Shown here piece after piece: positions 45,498 through 56,900 of a stretch of DNA of 64,000 bases. Every line of letters begins with the position of its first letter. Position 1 is the stretch's first letter. The translations under genes and the position numbers were made by a program. The DNA comes from Dastarcus helophoroides. Lineage: Eukaryota; Arthropoda; Insecta; Coleoptera; Bothrideridae. The stretch covers positions 33,939,818-34,003,817 of the forward strand of contig CM053331.1 in NCBI GenBank assembly GCA_028583605.1, given 5' to 3'. Below the pieces are notes generated by a model, which did not search any database, was not told where the DNA came from, and was given only the letters and a program-made list of their open reading frames with translations.

Positions 45498-48400
45498 AAA
45501 TTCTATCTTTTGATTCTCAATTTTTTCAGATTCGATTTTACGAAAATCGGTTTTTCGATATTCGATTCTTCGTTATTCGATTTTTCGATACCCAATTTTG
45601 CCATATTCGATTTTTTCATATTAGATTTTTCAATATTCAATTTTTCTAAATTCGGTTTTTTCATATTCGGTTCTTTTATACTCGACTGATTGTTCAATAT
45701 TAGATTTTTCCACAGTCGGTTATTTAACAGTCCATTATTCGATACTCGATTTTTTCATTTTCGATTTTATGATATTCGGTTTTTCGATATTCGATTCTTC
45801 CATATTCGATTCTTTGATATTCGATTTTTCGATACTCAATTTTTCGATACTCAATTTTTGCAATTCGATTTTACGAAAATCAGTTTTTCGATATTCGATT
45901 CTTCGATATGCGATTTTTCGATTCTCAATTTGTGCAAATTCGATTTTGGATATTCGATTCTTCAATATTCGATTCTCAATTTAACGAAAATCGATTTTTT
46001 GAAAATCGATTTTTCGATATTCGATATTCGATTTTTCGATTCTCAATTTTGGCAAATTCGATTATACGAAAATCGGTTTTTTGATATTCGATTCTTCGAT
46101 ATTCGATTTTTCGATACCCAATTTTTCCATATTAGATTTTCCAATATTCAATTTTTCTAAATTCGGTTTTTCCATATTCGGTTCTTTAATACTCGGTTTT
46201 TCAATATTAAATTTTTCCACAGTATGTTATTTAACAGTCGATTATTCGATACTCGATTTTTTCATTTTCGATTTTATGAAATTCAGTTTTTCGATATTCG
46301 ATATTTTGATATTCGATTTTTCAATACGCAATTTTTCCATATTAAATATTTCGATATTCAATTTTTTTAATTCGGTTTTTCGATGTTCGTTTCTTTAATA
46401 TTCGATTTTTTCCAATTTAGTTTTACGAAATTTGGTTTTTCGATATTCGATTTTTCGATATTCGATTTTTTAATACTCAATTTTTCAATATTCGATTTTT
46501 CGATATTCGATTTTTTGATTCTCAATTTTTGCAGATTCGATTTTACGAAAATCGGTTTTTCGATATTCGATTCTTCGATATTCGATTTTTCGATATCCGA
46601 TTTTTCCATGTTAGATTTTCCCAAATTAGATTTTTCCAAATTAGATTTTTCAATACTCAATTTTTATAAATTCGATTTTTCCATATTCGATTCTTTAATA
46701 CTCGATTTTTCAATATTCGATTTTTCCACTATCTATTATTCAACAGTCGATTATTCTATTTTTTCATTTTCGATTTTATGAAATTTGGTTTTTCGACATT
46801 CGATTTTTCGATATTCGATTTTTCGATATTCGATTTTTCGATTCTCAATTTCTGCAGATTCGATTTTACGAAAATCGGTTTTTCGATATTCGATTCTTCG
46901 ATACTCGATTTTTCGATACCCAATTTTTCCATATTCGATTTTTCCAAATTGGATTTTTCAATATTCAATTTTTATAAATTCGGTTTTTCTATATTCGATT
47001 CTTTAATACTCGACTTTTCAATATTAGATTTTCCCACAGTCTGTTATTTAGGTCGATTATTCGATACTCGATTTGTTCATTTTCGATTTTATGAAATTCG
47101 GTTTTTCGACATTCGATTTTTCCATATTCGATTTTTCGATATTCGATTTTTCCATATTCAGTTTTACAAAATTCGGTTTTTCGATATTTGGTTCGTCTAT
47201 ATTTTTCCATATTTGATTTTTCGATATTCTATTGTTTAACAATCGATTTCTCTAAATTCAGTTTTTCCATATTCGATTTTTCAATACTCAATTTTTGCAT
47301 ATTCGATTTTATGAAAATCGGTTTTTTGATATTCGATTCTTCGATATTCGATTTTTCGATACCCAATTTTTCCATATTCGATTTTTCCAAATTAGATTTA
47401 TCAATATTCAATTTTTTTTAATTCGGTTTTTCGATATTCGTTTCTTTAATACTCGATTTTTCCAGTTCAGTTTTACGAAATTTAGTTTTTCGATATTTGA
47501 TTTTTCCATATTCGGTTTTTTAATACTTAATTTTTCAATATTCGATTTTTCGATATTCGATTTTTCGATATTCGATTTTTCGATATTCGATTTTTCGATG
47601 TTCAATTTTTCGATAGTCGATTTTTTGATATTCGATTTTTCGATATTCGATTTTTCGATATTCGATTTTTCGATATTCGATTTTTCGATATTCGATTTTT
47701 CGATATTCGATTTTTCGATATTCGATTTTTCGATATTCGATTTTTCGATATTCGATTTTTCGATATTCGATTTTTCGATATTCGATTTTTCGATATTCGA
47801 TTTTTCGATATTCGATTTTTCGATACTCAATTTTTGCAGATTCTTTTTTGCGAAAATCATTTTTTCGATATTCGATTGATTCTTCGATATTGGATTTTTC
47901 AAGACTCGATTTTTCCATATTCATTTTTACAAAATTCAATTTTTCGATATTTGATTCGTCTATATTCGATTTTTCGATACTCAATTTTTCCATATTTGAT
48001 TTTTCGATATTCAATTGTTTAATAATCAATTTTTCTAAATTTGGTTTTTCCATATTCGATTTTTCAATACTCAATTTTTGCATATTCGATTTTATGAAAT
48101 TCGGTTTTTCGATATTTGATTCTTTGATATTCGATTTTTGGAGACTCAATTTTTCCATATTAGATTTTTCAATATTCAATTTTTCTAAATTCGGTTTTTC
48201 GATATTCGATTTCTTAAAACTCGATTTTTCAATATTAGAATTTTCCACAGTCTATTATTCAATAGTCGATTATTCCATACTCGATTTTTTCATTTTCGAT
48301 TTTACAAAACTCGGTTTTTCGATATTCGATTCGTCGATATTTCGATACGCAATTTTTCGATATTAGATTTTTCAATATTCAATTTTTTTTAATTCGGTTT

Positions 48401-49560
48401 TTCGATATTCGATTCTTTAATAATCGACTTTTTCATATTCAGTTTTAGGAAATTCAGTTTTTCGGTATTCGATTTCTGGATATTCGATTATTTTAGTACT
48501 CAATTTTTCAATATTCGATATTCGATTTTTCCACAATCCATTATTTAACAGTTTACCAAATTCGGCTTTTCAATATTCGATTTTTCGATACTCAATTTTT
48601 GTAGATTCTTTTCTACGAAAATCGGTTTTTCGATAATCGATTCTTCGATATTGGATTTTTCGATAGTCAATTTTTCAATATTCAGTTTTACAAAATTCGG
48701 CTTTTCGATATTTGATTCGTGTATATTCGATATATTCAATTTTTCCATATTTGATTTTTCGATATTCGATTTTTTAATATTCGATTTTTCTAAATTCGGT
48801 TTTTCCATATTTTTTAATAATACTCAATTTTTCCACAATCTATTGTTCAGCAGTCGATTATTCGATACACAATTTTTAAATATTCGATTTTATGAAATTC
48901 GTTTTTTCGATATTTGATTTTTCGATCGATATTCGATTTTTCGATATTCAATTTTTCCATATTAGCTCCTTGGATATTCAATTTTTCTAGGTTCGGTTTT
49001 TCGATATTCGATTCTTTAATACTCGATTTTTCAATACTCGATTTTTCCAATTCAGTTTTACGAAATTTGGTTTTTCGATATTCGATTTTTCAGTACTCAA
49101 ATTTTCAATATTCAATTTCTCGATATTCGATTTTTCGATATTCGATATTCGATTTTTCGATATTCGATTAATTATTTAATAGTCGATTATTCCATACTCG
49201 ATTTTTCATATTTGATTTTATGAAATTCGGTTTTTCGATATTCGATTCTTCGATATTCGGTTTTTCGATAGTTGATTTTTCCATATTAAATTTTTCGATA
49301 TTCAATTTTTTTTAATTCGGTTTTTCGATGTTTGATTGTTTAATACTCGATTTTTCAATATTCGATTTTTCCACTATCTATTATTCAACAGTCGATTATT
49401 CTATTTTTTCATTTTCGATTTTATGAAATTCGGCCTTTCGATATTCGATTCTTCAATATTTTTCTGTATTCAACTTTTCCATATTCCAATTTTCGATATT
49501 CAATTTCTTGATATTCGATTTTTCGACATTCGAATTTTCGATATTCGTTTTTTTATTTTA
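45000..49560 (-). repeat. 15-bp satellite array (TTTTTCGATATTCGA), degenerate, with higher-order units
   Basis: About 4.5 kb of 14-16-bp units inverted relative to 41345-41728. A non-standard insert ('ccacagtctattatttaaca', then 'gtcgattattcgatactcga') recurs near 45305, 45710, 46215, 46725, 47035, 48245, 48535, 48830 and 49370, so units are ordered in blocks of roughly 200-500 bp. Numerous opposite-strand frames (for example plus 47295-47879 and minus 47535-48248) are by-products of stop-free 15-mers. Confidence 0.93.
47540..47825 (-). repeat. Homogeneous core of the 15-bp array
   Basis: About 19 units, nearly identical, apart from three variants around 47598-47625. The core sits inside strongly degenerate neighbours, as expected of a recent local expansion. 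Confidence 0.93.
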
Positions 49561-50430
49561 ATTCGATGAATCTGAACCAAAAATATGATCTTTGTTCAAA
49601 TCGAATAGAGGTTGCAGGAAAAAGGATTAATTTATCGAAAATTTAAATATTTTTGAGTTGACACAGCATTGCAGTCAAAATGTCGATTTTTTTCAGATCG
49701 AATAGAAGTAAAAAAAAAGTTGGATCAAAAAATCCAATTTCCAAGCCAAATTAAAATCGACGAATTGGAGCTTAAAATCGACTAATTGGAGCTTAAAATC
49801 GACTTTATTTTAGATCGAAACGAAACCGCCAAACTCGAGTCCACGATAATGTTTTTGATGATCAATCTTTGCTTGAAATATGCATAATTCGATATACCTT
49901 CGTGTCCAATATTTCTGTCCCACTTAGATCATCAACGTTTGTTCACGTAACTTCGTCTCTAACCGCACGTTTTCGAATCAATCATACGCCGGATCCACAA
50001 ATTGGTAAACAGGATGCACATGGTAATGTTTTCCTCAATTTCCCAACTTTTTTCTTAGTAAAAAAAAGCGTCGCTTTTTTTTCGATCTAATATTCAGAGA
50101 TCGCGTGATTCGAATGCGACATTGAAATTCGAAAATATACCGAAGAAATGAAACATGATCGAAATTTAATAACGGCGGTCTGGCACCAGGCCTCATTTTC
50201 CTAAATCGCCGTTGCCGCCAAATTAGATATCTTTGGCGGAGTTTTCTTGTCGTCGTTTAAAAGTTTTATGAGACTTGTGCACTTTTATAACGCACTTTTG
50301 GACATTTGGTGATTGGCAAGGTTCTATTTGGTCCTTTCAAGATAATGGGGAGATGAACCGAGTATTCATGACAATTACACAATTTTTTTCTATTTCGTGC
50401 CAGAAATCTTCTTCTCGAAATCGGAGTTTG
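49561..50430. other. Non-repetitive DNA after the satellite
   Basis: 'gatcgaatagaggtt'-type phrases recur at 49590 and 49690, and 'cgacgaattggagcttaaaa' is partly tripled at 49750-49800. From 49830 the sequence is complex. A 73-codon plus frame (49869-50090) shows no known motif. Confidence 0.5.
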
Positions 50431-50625
50431 GAAGTATTTTAATATTTATCGAATTTATTTTCAACAATTTTCGATTCTTTTCGAAACGTTGGGTTTAAGT
50501 TTAAATTTGCTTTTCTAAAAAATCCGACTGTTTCAAATTTGGATTTTTTTTTCTCGAAATTCGTCGTTTTCGAAATTACGCCTTTATTTTTAAAAATTTC
50601 GACTTTTTTTCTCAAAACTGAGCGC
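50431..50625. other. T-rich degenerate repeat DNA
   Basis: Loose 'tttcgactttttttctc' phrases. Nothing else seen. Confidence 0.5.
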
Positions 50626-51200
50626 TCTCTTGAAAATTTTGAATTTTCTTTTAGACGTTCCGATTTTTTTGAGATTTTGACAGTATTTTTCAAAATCAAA
50701 TCAAAAATTTTTGAAATCCACTTTTTCGGCTTTTTTTGATTATTTTTTAATCGAAATTTTCGAATATTTCATACTTCAAAATGCGGATGTTTCTTGAAAT
50801 TTTTTCTCACAATTTTCTCAAAATTTCGACTTTGTTTCGCAATTCTTTATTTTGCCAAAATTGAAGCGACATTTTAATAAAAATCTAAATATTAGGAAAG
50901 TAAAATTTAGCTTTCTCTTGAAAATTTTGAATTTTCTTTTAGACGTTCCGATTTTTTTGAGATTTTGACAGTATTTTTCAAAAATCGTTAATTTTTTTAA
51001 AATCCACTTTTTCGGCCTTTTTTGATTATTTTTTAATTGAAATTTTCGAATATTTCGTACTTCAAAATGCGGATGTTACTGGAATTTTTTTTCTTCACAA
51101 TTTTCTTAAAATTTCGACATTTTTTTCTCAATTCTTTATTTTGCCAAAATTGGAGCGACATTTTAATAAAAATCTAAATATTCGGAAGGTAAAATTTTTT
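50626..51200. repeat. 288-bp tandem duplication
   Basis: 'tctcttgaaaattttgaatt' and all following text through 'gcgacattttaataaaaatc' recur 288 bp later (50626 and 50914). The copies are about 93% alike by eye. Confidence 0.9.
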
Positions 51201-51285
51201 AACAAAATTAGGAAATCTCTTCTTCATGGTAGACTCTTAATGGTCGAAAATATTGTTTTTTTTTGGTGGTTATCTTCAAAAATTC

Positions 51286-51484
51286 AAATACAAATTTTGT
51301 CCCCTAAAACCAAGAAAGAATAAAAAACACAACAGAGGTTGCTTTAACGCGTTTCGATAGCCAAGCTGTCATCTTCAGAGAGATATCTCTCTGGCTTTAG
51401 CTTGGCTGTCGAAACGCGTTAGAGAAACCTCTGTTTTGTTTTTTAATTTTTCTTGGTTTCAGGGGACAAGATTTGTATTTTAAT
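51286..51484. mobile_element. Fold-back pair of the hammerhead-like element
   Basis: The arms at 51286-51376 and 51395-51484 are inverted copies of one element (shared blocks: 'caagaaagaataaaaaacac', 'aacgcgtttcgatag' and their complements). On the minus strand, the left arm reads CTGAAGA, 16 bases, GAAAC. The 16 bases can form a stem of GACAGC with GCTATC (one mismatch) around a three-base loop, fitting hammerhead stem II. The right arm has lost the CTGAAGA part. A third half copy is at 38416-38520. Confidence 0.6.
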
Positions 51485-51689
51485 TTTCGGAAATATTGCA
51501 TTTATTAATTTTATTTAAATTTATTTATTTATTTACATTTCTATGACCCAGTTTGGAAATATTTAAATTAAACAAATTACAAATGTTTCAGTATATTGTC
51601 AACTTTCATTACTAAAAATTTAAATATTTCGAAAGTGGTTCGCAGAAATGTTGAATAAAATAAATCAACATTAGGAAATATAATTTAAG
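51485..51689. other. AT-rich linker
   Basis: Low-complexity TTTATT and 'aaatattt' text. Nothing else seen. Confidence 0.5.
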
Positions 51690-53935
51690 TTTTAATAAAA
51701 AGGTCGATTTTTTTGGTAACTATCTTCTTTGAAGTGACGATCGGTGGACGGTAAACGATGATAGCAGTTCGAAATTTCCTACGTTCCTTTTATGGTTGCA
51801 TCGTGCTTCGAGTTATCATTTTTTTATATAGATTGTCAATTCTCCTATGTTGAAAATGTGCCCCTTCCCTCTCCATTAATTCGCAACTGCTTACAAAAAT
51901 GGTTTTTCTTGTCAAAATACTTATGATGAGTCCTCGTGTTATGTGGAAATGTGAAGTGCTTTCGCTGGTGTTTTTCGGTAGCATTTACTCCGAATATCAT
52001 TGAAATGTGTAAATTGATGATTACCGTAGATGGGTTAATATCAATGCGAATATTTACGGGTGTTCCCTCGGGAGCGTGTGGAGTATTCGAGGCATGTACC
52101 TTTAGAGAATAATTTCGTTATTTTTGACGGTAGACGAGTTTTAACAAGAAGGTCGATTCTTTTTGGTAGCTATCTCCTTTGAAGTGACGATCGGTGGACC
52201 GTAAATGATGACAGCAGTTCGAAATTTCCTACGTCCCTTTTATGGTTGCATCGTGCTTCGAGTTACCATTTTTTTATTTAGATTGTTAATTCTCTTATGT
52301 TGAAAATGTGCCACTTCCCCCTCCATTAATTCGCAACTGCTTACAAAAATGGTTTTTCTTGTGATGTAGTCCTCGTGTTATGTGGAAATGTGAAGTGCTT
52401 CCGCTAGTGTTTTTCGGTAGCATTTATTCCGAATATCATTGAAATGTGTAAATTGATGATTACGGTAGATGGGTTAATATCAGTGAGAATATTTGCGGGT
52501 ATTCCCTCGAGAGCGTGTGGAGTATTCGAGGCACGTACCTTTAGAGAAGGATTTCGTTAATTTTGACGGTAGACGAGTTTTAACAAAAAGGTCGATTCTT
52601 TTTGGTAGCTATCTCCTTTGAAATGACGATCGGTGGACGGTAAACGGTAACAGCAGTTCGAAATTCCCTACGTCCCCTTTATGGTTGCATAGTGCTTCGG
52701 GTTACCATTTTTTTATTTGGATTGTTAATTCTCTTATGTTGAAAATGTGCCACCTCCCCCTCCATTAATTCGCAACTGCTTACAAAAATGGTTTTTCTTG
52801 TTAAAATACTTATGATATAGTCCTCGTATTATGTGGAAATGTGAAGTGCTTCCGCTGGTGTTTTTCGGTAGCATTTATTCAGAATATCATTGAAATGTGC
52901 AAATTGAAGATTACGGTAGATGGGTTAATATCAATGCAGATATTTGCGGGTATTCCCTCGGGAGCGTGTGGAGTATTCGAGGCAGGTACCTTTAAAGAAG
53001 GATTTCGTTTATTTTGACGGTACACGAATTTTAACAAAATTATCGATTTTTTTTAATAGCTATCTCCTTTGAAATGACGATCGGTGGACGGTAAACGGTG
53101 ACAGCAGTTCAAAATTTCCTACGTCCCCTTTATGGTTGCATAGTGCTTCGGGTTACCATTTTTTATTTAGATTGTTAATTCTCTTATGTTAAAAATGTGC
53201 CACTTCCCCCTCCATTAATTCGCAACTGCTGCCAAACACGGTTTTTTTTGTTAAAATACTTATGATGCACTCCTCATATTATGTGGAAATGTGAAGTGCT
53301 TCCGCTAGTGTTTTTCGATAAAATTTACTCTGAATATCTTTGAAATGTGCAAATTGATGATTACGGTAGATGGGTTAATATCAGTGAGAATATTTGGAGG
53401 TATTCCCTCGGAAGCGTGTGGAGTAGTCGAGGCACGTACCTTTAGAGAAGGATTTTGTTAATTTTGACGGTAGACGAGTTTTAACAAAAAGGTCAATTCT
53501 TTTTGGTAGCTATCTCCTTTGAAATGACGATCGGTGGAAGGTAAACGGTGACAGCAGTTCGAAATTTCCTACAACCCCTTTATGGCTGCATCGTGCTTAG
53601 AATTAGTATTTTCTTATTTAGTTTGTTAATTCACTTATGTTAAAAATGTGCCACTTCCCCCTCCATTAATTCGCAACTGCTAACAAAAAATGGTTTTTCT
53701 TATTAAAATGCTTATGATCTAGTCGTCGAATTATGTGGAAATGTGAAGTGCTTTCGCAGGTGTTTTTCGGTAGCATTTACTGCGAATATCATTGAAATGT
53801 GTAAATTGATTATTACGGTAGATGGGTTAATATCAATGCGAATATTTGCGGGTATTCCCTCGGGAGCGCGTGGAGTATTCGAGGCACGTACCTTTAGAGA
53901 AGGATTTCGTTAATTTTGACGGTAGACGGGAGAGA
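51690..53935. repeat. Complex 450-bp tandem repeat, 5 copies
   Basis: 'gacgatcggtgga' lies at 51736, 52186, 52625, 53076 and 53526 (spacings 450, 439, 451, 450). The 439 spacing comes from a short deletion near 52361 ('cttgtgatgtagtcctcgtg'). Unlike other arrays here, the unit is high-complexity and holds no internal short repeat. Copies are about 90% alike by eye. Frames are short: a 64-codon minus frame in copy 1 is not kept in the others. Nothing suggests a known element; it could be a true satellite or an amplified regulatory or unique segment. The array ends in 'gacggtagacgggagagaat'. Confidence 0.94.
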
Positions 53936-54825
53936 ATGTGCTAAGCGTTGAAAATCTTAATCCACTTGACATCACAGTTGAATTATTTCCTAGGGTCTTA
54001 ATTGACGAATAGCTCCTGCTAAAGCTAATTAATTAGCAATGTTTGCTGAGGGATTTAGCAATTGTGTTATTAATAGTAACAGAAATCCTTTCCTACTTCC
54101 GAGTTTTCTACTGGATAATCGCAGGTAACACTTTTTTATTCACTGTCTTTGTCAAGTGAATTGAACAACAATTTTACGTTAAAATAAAAATACGAATAAA
54201 TTCCGACATTTTGGAATTAAAAGTTATTAAATTTAAAAATTTCAAGTTTAAACTGGAAATTTTTAAAGCAGTAAAATAACGACACTGTTTGTTTGATGCT
54301 CAACAAATCGAAAGCTAATATTGACATTTTAGTAGATAAGCAAAGCCGGTTCCTCACCTAAGGTGAAAGTTCCAAGTTTTTTCGCAGTTTTTATTGTTTT
54401 TTCTCAACATTTGGCGCTTTAATGGCAAACGGATCTTGGTGTCGATCGTGGTTGATTCTGTTATTATAAATGCGACTTTTTTATTACTTTAGGTTAAAAT
54501 ATTTGAAAAACATGTCAACAATTACCAATGGTGTCCTTCTGGATTCAACTCTCGTCTTGTCTCATTTTCAGCGCAATTTTAAAGAAAGTATATTTTGGTA
54601 TCAGCAAAATATGACTTAAAACATTAATAAGCTTCAATCATGCTGATATTTGATGTGTGCCATAGCAAACATAAAAAGCCCAAAATTGTCTACTTACGCC
54701 ATAACAAGCTTAATTTTTATGCATTTAGAACCAATTAAAAGTGGATTATTCATTTTATGCCCCTAAGAACCCGCTTCCACCTTAGCGTGAGCAAGTAGTA
54801 TGGAATAACATCACCGGTAATTAGA
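53936..54825. other. Non-repetitive DNA, no gene seen
   Basis: AT-rich but complex. It contains TAATTAATTAG near 54025 (homeodomain-type core, common by chance in such DNA). No frame of note. Confidence 0.5.
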
Positions 54826-55336
54826 CAAAAAAACAACAAAGCTGCAGTGACAGGTGACAAACGGGGGGATAAAAAAAAATGCAGGCGGGCGGGACAACTC
54901 CGAAAGCCTCGTGCTGTGGTGGATTATTGTATACCTGCGGCGATGTCTTCGGTGTCTGCGCGGCTGGTAGAGACTGTGGGCCTCTAATTCGAGGGTGGCA
55001 CGAGCTTTGGGCATATCCGCCGGGCCTCCCATCGGCCCGAGAGCCCGTCGCACACTGAAGAAGTTGGCCGACCAACAGCCACGAGTAACTCTACCTCACC
55101 AACGTTTCGCCGCCTCTCCCACACATCGATCCGCCGCCCCCTAACCTACCGTACGACGACAACGGCCCGATGCAAAAACACGTGCTCCGGCTGCTTTTTA
55201 GCGCGCCCCCCAAAGAAAGCGGAATGCCGGATGGCATTAATCTGCCACCGCGACAGATGTACGTGTTGTTCTCTCGGGTTTCGCATTCCGCTTTCAACTT
55301 TTATTTTAATAAACGTATCCGGAGATTACACCGAAT
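54826..55336. other. GC-rich island
   Basis: A sharp rise in G+C with many CpGs, including GGCGGGCGGG and GCGCGCCCCCC. Overlapping frames on both strands (minus 54811-55075, minus 55091-55297, plus 55170-55406) have mixed composition without a recognisable domain. No TATA or splice structure can be tied to them. It may be a CpG-rich regulatory island or an isolated exon of an unseen gene. Confidence 0.5.
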
Positions 55337-55510
55337 GATGTCAATAGTCCCAACTACTATGTCACTAATCCCAACTGTTGTCAATAACCCCAACCGTTGT
55401 CAATAACCCCAACGGTTGTCAACAATCCCAACTGTTGTCAACAATCCCAACTGTTGTCAATAATCCCAACTGTTGTCAATAATCCCAACTGTTGTCACTA
55501 ATTCCAACTG
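55337..55510 (+). repeat. 19-bp minisatellite TCCCAACTGTTGTCAATAA, about 9 units
   Basis: The units differ by one to three bases. Although also 19 bp long, the unit is unrelated to the TTCGAA family. It carries AACTGTT, a Myb-like core, in most units. Confidence 0.92.
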
Positions 55511-56200
55511 GGAAAAGCCAAGTTTCAAAATAGGGATTCTATTCAAAAAAAAATGTAGAAATTTCGAATTTTCAATTATCGAAAAAAATGTATATCAAGA
55601 ATAACTCGAAAGAGTTCGTTGAAGATAAAAAATGTAAACTTGGAAACTTGAGAAAAAAATTATGAATTTCCTATATAAAGTGAAAATTATTGAATAAAAA
55701 AAAGTAAGAAATGGGTTCTTAAAAAAATGGACTAAATGTAATTTTATGAAAAAATTGTTTCCAAAAATAATTTCTGGAAATTTTTTCTTTTTGTTTCAGG
55801 TTTGATATAATTTTGAAATTTCGAAAAAAATTTGAATATCTAAGAAATATTTTTCTCGAACGTTTTGCCTCTTACATTTCAACCTAATTTTAAGTAGAAA
55901 TTTTTAAAAAAGACAAATTTTTGAATGAAGCGAAACTTCTAAAAACGTTCGTCATGTGACTGTCAAATCTTAAAATGTCGAGAAAGAAGGTATTTTTCTA
56001 CAAATTTTCATGTGTTTATTTTCAAAATGTTTTCTGCTTTTATTAAAATTTCGATTTAATTTTGTCAAAATGCAAAAATGTTGAGGCAAAAATTCGAAAT
56101 TTTGTGAAGAGAACGTATTCCGAGAAAAAAATATAAATTTGTAGAAAATGTCGAAGTTTCAAATAAATGTCGAAGTTAAAAATAAATGTCGAAAATAAAT
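55511..56200. other. AT-rich degenerate DNA
   Basis: Loose 'gtcgaaattt' phrases; a triplet of 'aaataaatgtcgaa' near 56160-56205. No gene seen. Confidence 0.5.
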
Positions 56201-56250
56201 GTCGAAATTTCCAGGAAAAGTCGCACTGAGTTGCGCTTTTAATTCAAGAA

Positions 56251-56326
56251 GAGAGTACGGCGCAACGAATAAGACGACTACTTCTGGCGTGGTGGATCGC
56301 AGGTTCGAACCTCACTGCCGACCATT
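56251..56326 (+). mobile_element. tRNA-like sequence, probable SINE head or tRNA pseudogene
   Basis: GGCGCAACGAATAAGACGAC (56259-56278) resembles a tRNA D-arm/box A. GGTTCGAACCTC (56302-56313) matches box B, and a T run (56325-56330) follows as a pol III terminator. Overall wording resembles an insect tRNA-Arg, but the anticodon arm has a mismatch, the T-arm does not pair properly, and the first seven bases do not pair with GCCGACC, so it cannot be a functional tRNA. The text after the T run continues into the first unit of the adjacent 168-bp repeat. Confidence 0.55.
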
Positions 56327-56384
56327 TTTTAATTCTATTACGCGTCTTGCTCATAGCTACATAATACAGTTAATGTTAAAGCAT

Positions 56385-56900
56385 CCTGGTGATAAGAATC
56401 AACGTGATGGTACCGCGAAGCCATAAGTTTTCCCACTATCAAAACTCGTCTAAAGCGCCTAAAGAAGTTTTCAATTCAAAAATGAAAATATTTCATTAAA
56501 AGAGAACTTTTGAATTCGAAATTTCTCAGGGAAAGTCAAATTTTGAAAAATAAAACTTCTAATTTTTTAGCGTGATGAAGCGAAACCATAAGTTTTTCGC
56601 TATCAAAAGTCAAGGCGCCTAAAGAAGTTTTCCATTTAAAAATGAATAAATTTCATAAAAAGCGAACTTTTGAAGTCGAAATTTCCCGGAGAAAGTCAAA
56701 TTTTGAAAAACGTGCGTCCAATTTTGTGAATAATTAGCGTGATGATGATGTGTTACCATAAGTTTTCCCCCTATCAAAAGTCACCTAACGCGCCAAAAGA
56801 AGTTTTCAATTCAAAAATAAAGTAATCTAATTTAAAGCAAACTTTTGAAATCAAAATTTCCTGAAGAGAGTCAAATTTTGAAAAATAAAACGTCTAATTT
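56385..56900. repeat. 168-bp tandem repeat, 3 copies
   Basis: 'ccataagtttt' lies at 56421, 56587 and 56756, preceded each time by a 'gtgatg' segment and followed by 'gcgcctaaagaagttttc'. The first unit directly follows the tRNA-like sequence, so the array may derive from the tail of that element. Confidence 0.85.

Noticed and set aside
47295..48248. Frames of 194 (plus) and 237 (minus) codons in the 15-bp array
   Set aside because: Same cause: stop-free 15-mers. No mixed-composition region and no start or terminator context.
54020..54035. Homeodomain binding site TAATTAATTAG
   Set aside because: Such cores are frequent by chance in DNA this AT-rich; no clustering was seen.
56251..56326. Functional tRNA gene
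   Set aside because: The acceptor stem does not pair, the T-arm is imperfect and the anticodon stem has a mismatch; kept only as tRNA-like.
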